Positions 63,149-64,000 of a stretch of 64,000 bases of DNA are shown piece after piece (the first letter of the stretch is position 1; each line of letters begins with the position of its first letter). Below the pieces are notes generated by a model. The model was given only the letters and a program-made list of their open reading frames with translations. It did no database searches and had not been told where the DNA came from. The DNA lies in NCBI RefSeq assembly GCF_001557535.2, contig NZ_CP014306.1, positions 2,790,001-2,854,000 on the forward strand, in the 5' to 3' direction. The stretch comes from Burkholderia sp. PAMC 26561. GTDB lineage: Bacteria; Pseudomonadota; Gammaproteobacteria; Burkholderiales; Burkholderiaceae. Position numbers and translations under genes: made by a program.

Positions 63149-64000
63149 TTAGTGGTTATGCCGCGACTCGCCCCGCGTTTCGACAATGTTGAGATACAAC
63201 GTCGCCGGCTCCAGGCATGCGCCGCTGCCTTGCTGCCCGACCATGCTTCTGTAGATCTCTTCCCACGGCGTCATGTTCTTAAGTACGGGCGGCTTCCATG
63301 CCGCACGACGCTGCGCGAGTTCGGCCTCGGGGATCATCAGGTCGACCTTGCGCGTCTTCAAATCGATGCGAATCCTGTCACCCGATACGAGCAATGCAAG
63401 GCCACCGCCAACGGCTGCTTCCGGCGAGACATTGAGAATCGAAGGGCTCGCCGATGTCCCGCTCTGACGACCATCGCCGAGCGTTGGCAGTGTGTCGATA
63501 CCGCGCTTGAGTAACGCTGCCGGCGGCTGCATGTTCACCACTTCGGCGCCCCCAGGGAAGCCGACTGGCCCGCAATTGCGGATGACGAGGATCGAACGTT
63601 CATCGACACCCATTGCCGGGTCTTCAATACGCGCGTGATAGTCCTCCGGACCTTCGAACACGACGACCTTCCCTTCGAACACGTCGGGATGATCGGGATC
63701 GGCGAGAAAGCGCTTGCGGAAGGCTTCGTCGATCACGCTGACCTTCATCACGGCGCTGTCGAAGAGGTTGCCCGAGAGCACCACGTAACCCGCCGATTCC
63801 TTCAACGGGTTTTCATAGGCACGGATGACCTCGCGGTCAGGCACGGGGACCGTGGCCAGATCTTCGCCCAGCGTCTTGCCGGTCACGGTACGCACGGAGG
63901 CGTCGAGACGGCCGGCATCGAACAGTTCTTTCATCACCGCCGGCACGCCGCCCGCGCGATGAAACGCTTCGCCCAGGAACCGTCCCGCCGGCTGGCAATC
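63149..64000 (-). CDS. IlvD/Edd family dehydratase, C-terminal part (cut by window end)
   Basis: This partial gene encodes the last 283 residues of a dihydroxyacid / sugar-acid dehydratase. The frame stays open to the window edge (reading [22 protein letters not shown] before the first internal start), so the real start lies beyond 64000. [22 protein letters not shown] and [14 protein letters not shown] segments mark the Fe-S-dependent IlvD/Edd family; L-arabonate or D-xylonate dehydratase is more likely than IlvD, because of the neighbours. The N-terminal cluster ligands cannot be checked. Confidence 0.88.
   Translation of the reverse strand, partial: DCQPAGRFLGEAFHRAGGVPAVMKELFDAGRLDASVRTVTGKTLGEDLATVPVPDREVIRAYENPLKESAGYVVLSGNLFDSAVMKVSVIDEAFRKRFLADPDHPDVFEGKVVVFEGPEDYHARIEDPAMGVDERSILVIRNCGPVGFPGGAEVVNMQPPAALLKRGIDTLPTLGDGRQSGTSASPSILNVSPEAAVGGGLALLVSGDRIRIDLKTRKVDLMIPEAELAQRRAAWKPPVLKNMTPWEEIYRSMVGQQGSGACLEPATLYLNIVETRGESRHNH

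Overview
The window looks like a chromosomal segment of a beta-proteobacterium of the Burkholderiaceae, most likely Paraburkholderia or Caballeronia. The grounds are the gene order tig-clpP-clpX-lon-hupB followed by tRNA-Val, a DUF4148 secreted protein, a Burkholderia-type porin, high GC content and many MFS carriers with LysR, GntR, IclR and LacI regulators. I see no phage, insertion sequence or CRISPR array.

Layout. 1-6 kb: the tail of a second ClpP-like gene, tRNA-Leu, a metal or siderophore uptake set (DUF2946 protein, TonB-dependent receptor, PepSY membrane protein) and a convergent glycerate kinase. 6.5-13.6 kb: the housekeeping protein-quality-control block tig, clpP, clpX, lon, hupB and tRNA-Val, with clear terminators. 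13.7-22 kb: a GlxA-type AraC regulator divergent from a binding protein / D-amino-acid dehydrogenase / asparaginase operon, then LysR divergent from an MFS carrier and a nitrilase. 22-29 kb: DUF4148 protein, porin, a drug-type MFS carrier, nitroreductase and a GGDEF-EAL protein. 29-33.3 kb: an SsuABC/TauABC-type ABC operon ending in a glutaredoxin-DinB fusion.

33.5-57.5 kb is the accessory core: a carboxylic-acid catabolic island with three regulatory modules. Module 1 (GntR) has LeuC/LeuD-type dehydratase subunits, an MFS carrier and an isocitrate-lyase/PEP-mutase-family lyase. Module 2 (IclR) has a CoA-transferase, an Fe(II)/2OG dioxygenase, a CitE-like lyase and a truncated lyase, plus an MFS carrier and a second LeuC/LeuD pair. 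Two nearly identical 21-bp operators tie this module together. Module 3 (LysR) has a second CitE-like lyase, a second CoA-transferase, a LigI-like amidohydrolase, an AtoE-type carrier and a Tat-exported MmgE/PrpD protein. An esterase, a FUSC-type membrane protein and an orphan CheB domain sit between modules 2 and 3. The enzyme classes fit uptake, hydration or dehydration, CoA activation and aldol cleavage of small branched di- or tricarboxylic acids; the substrates cannot be read from sequence.

57.7-64 kb: a zinc-ribbon membrane protein, a GT9 glycosyltransferase, and a sugar-acid locus (MFS carrier, LacI regulator, IlvD/Edd dehydratase cut by the window edge) interrupted by tRNA-Asp.
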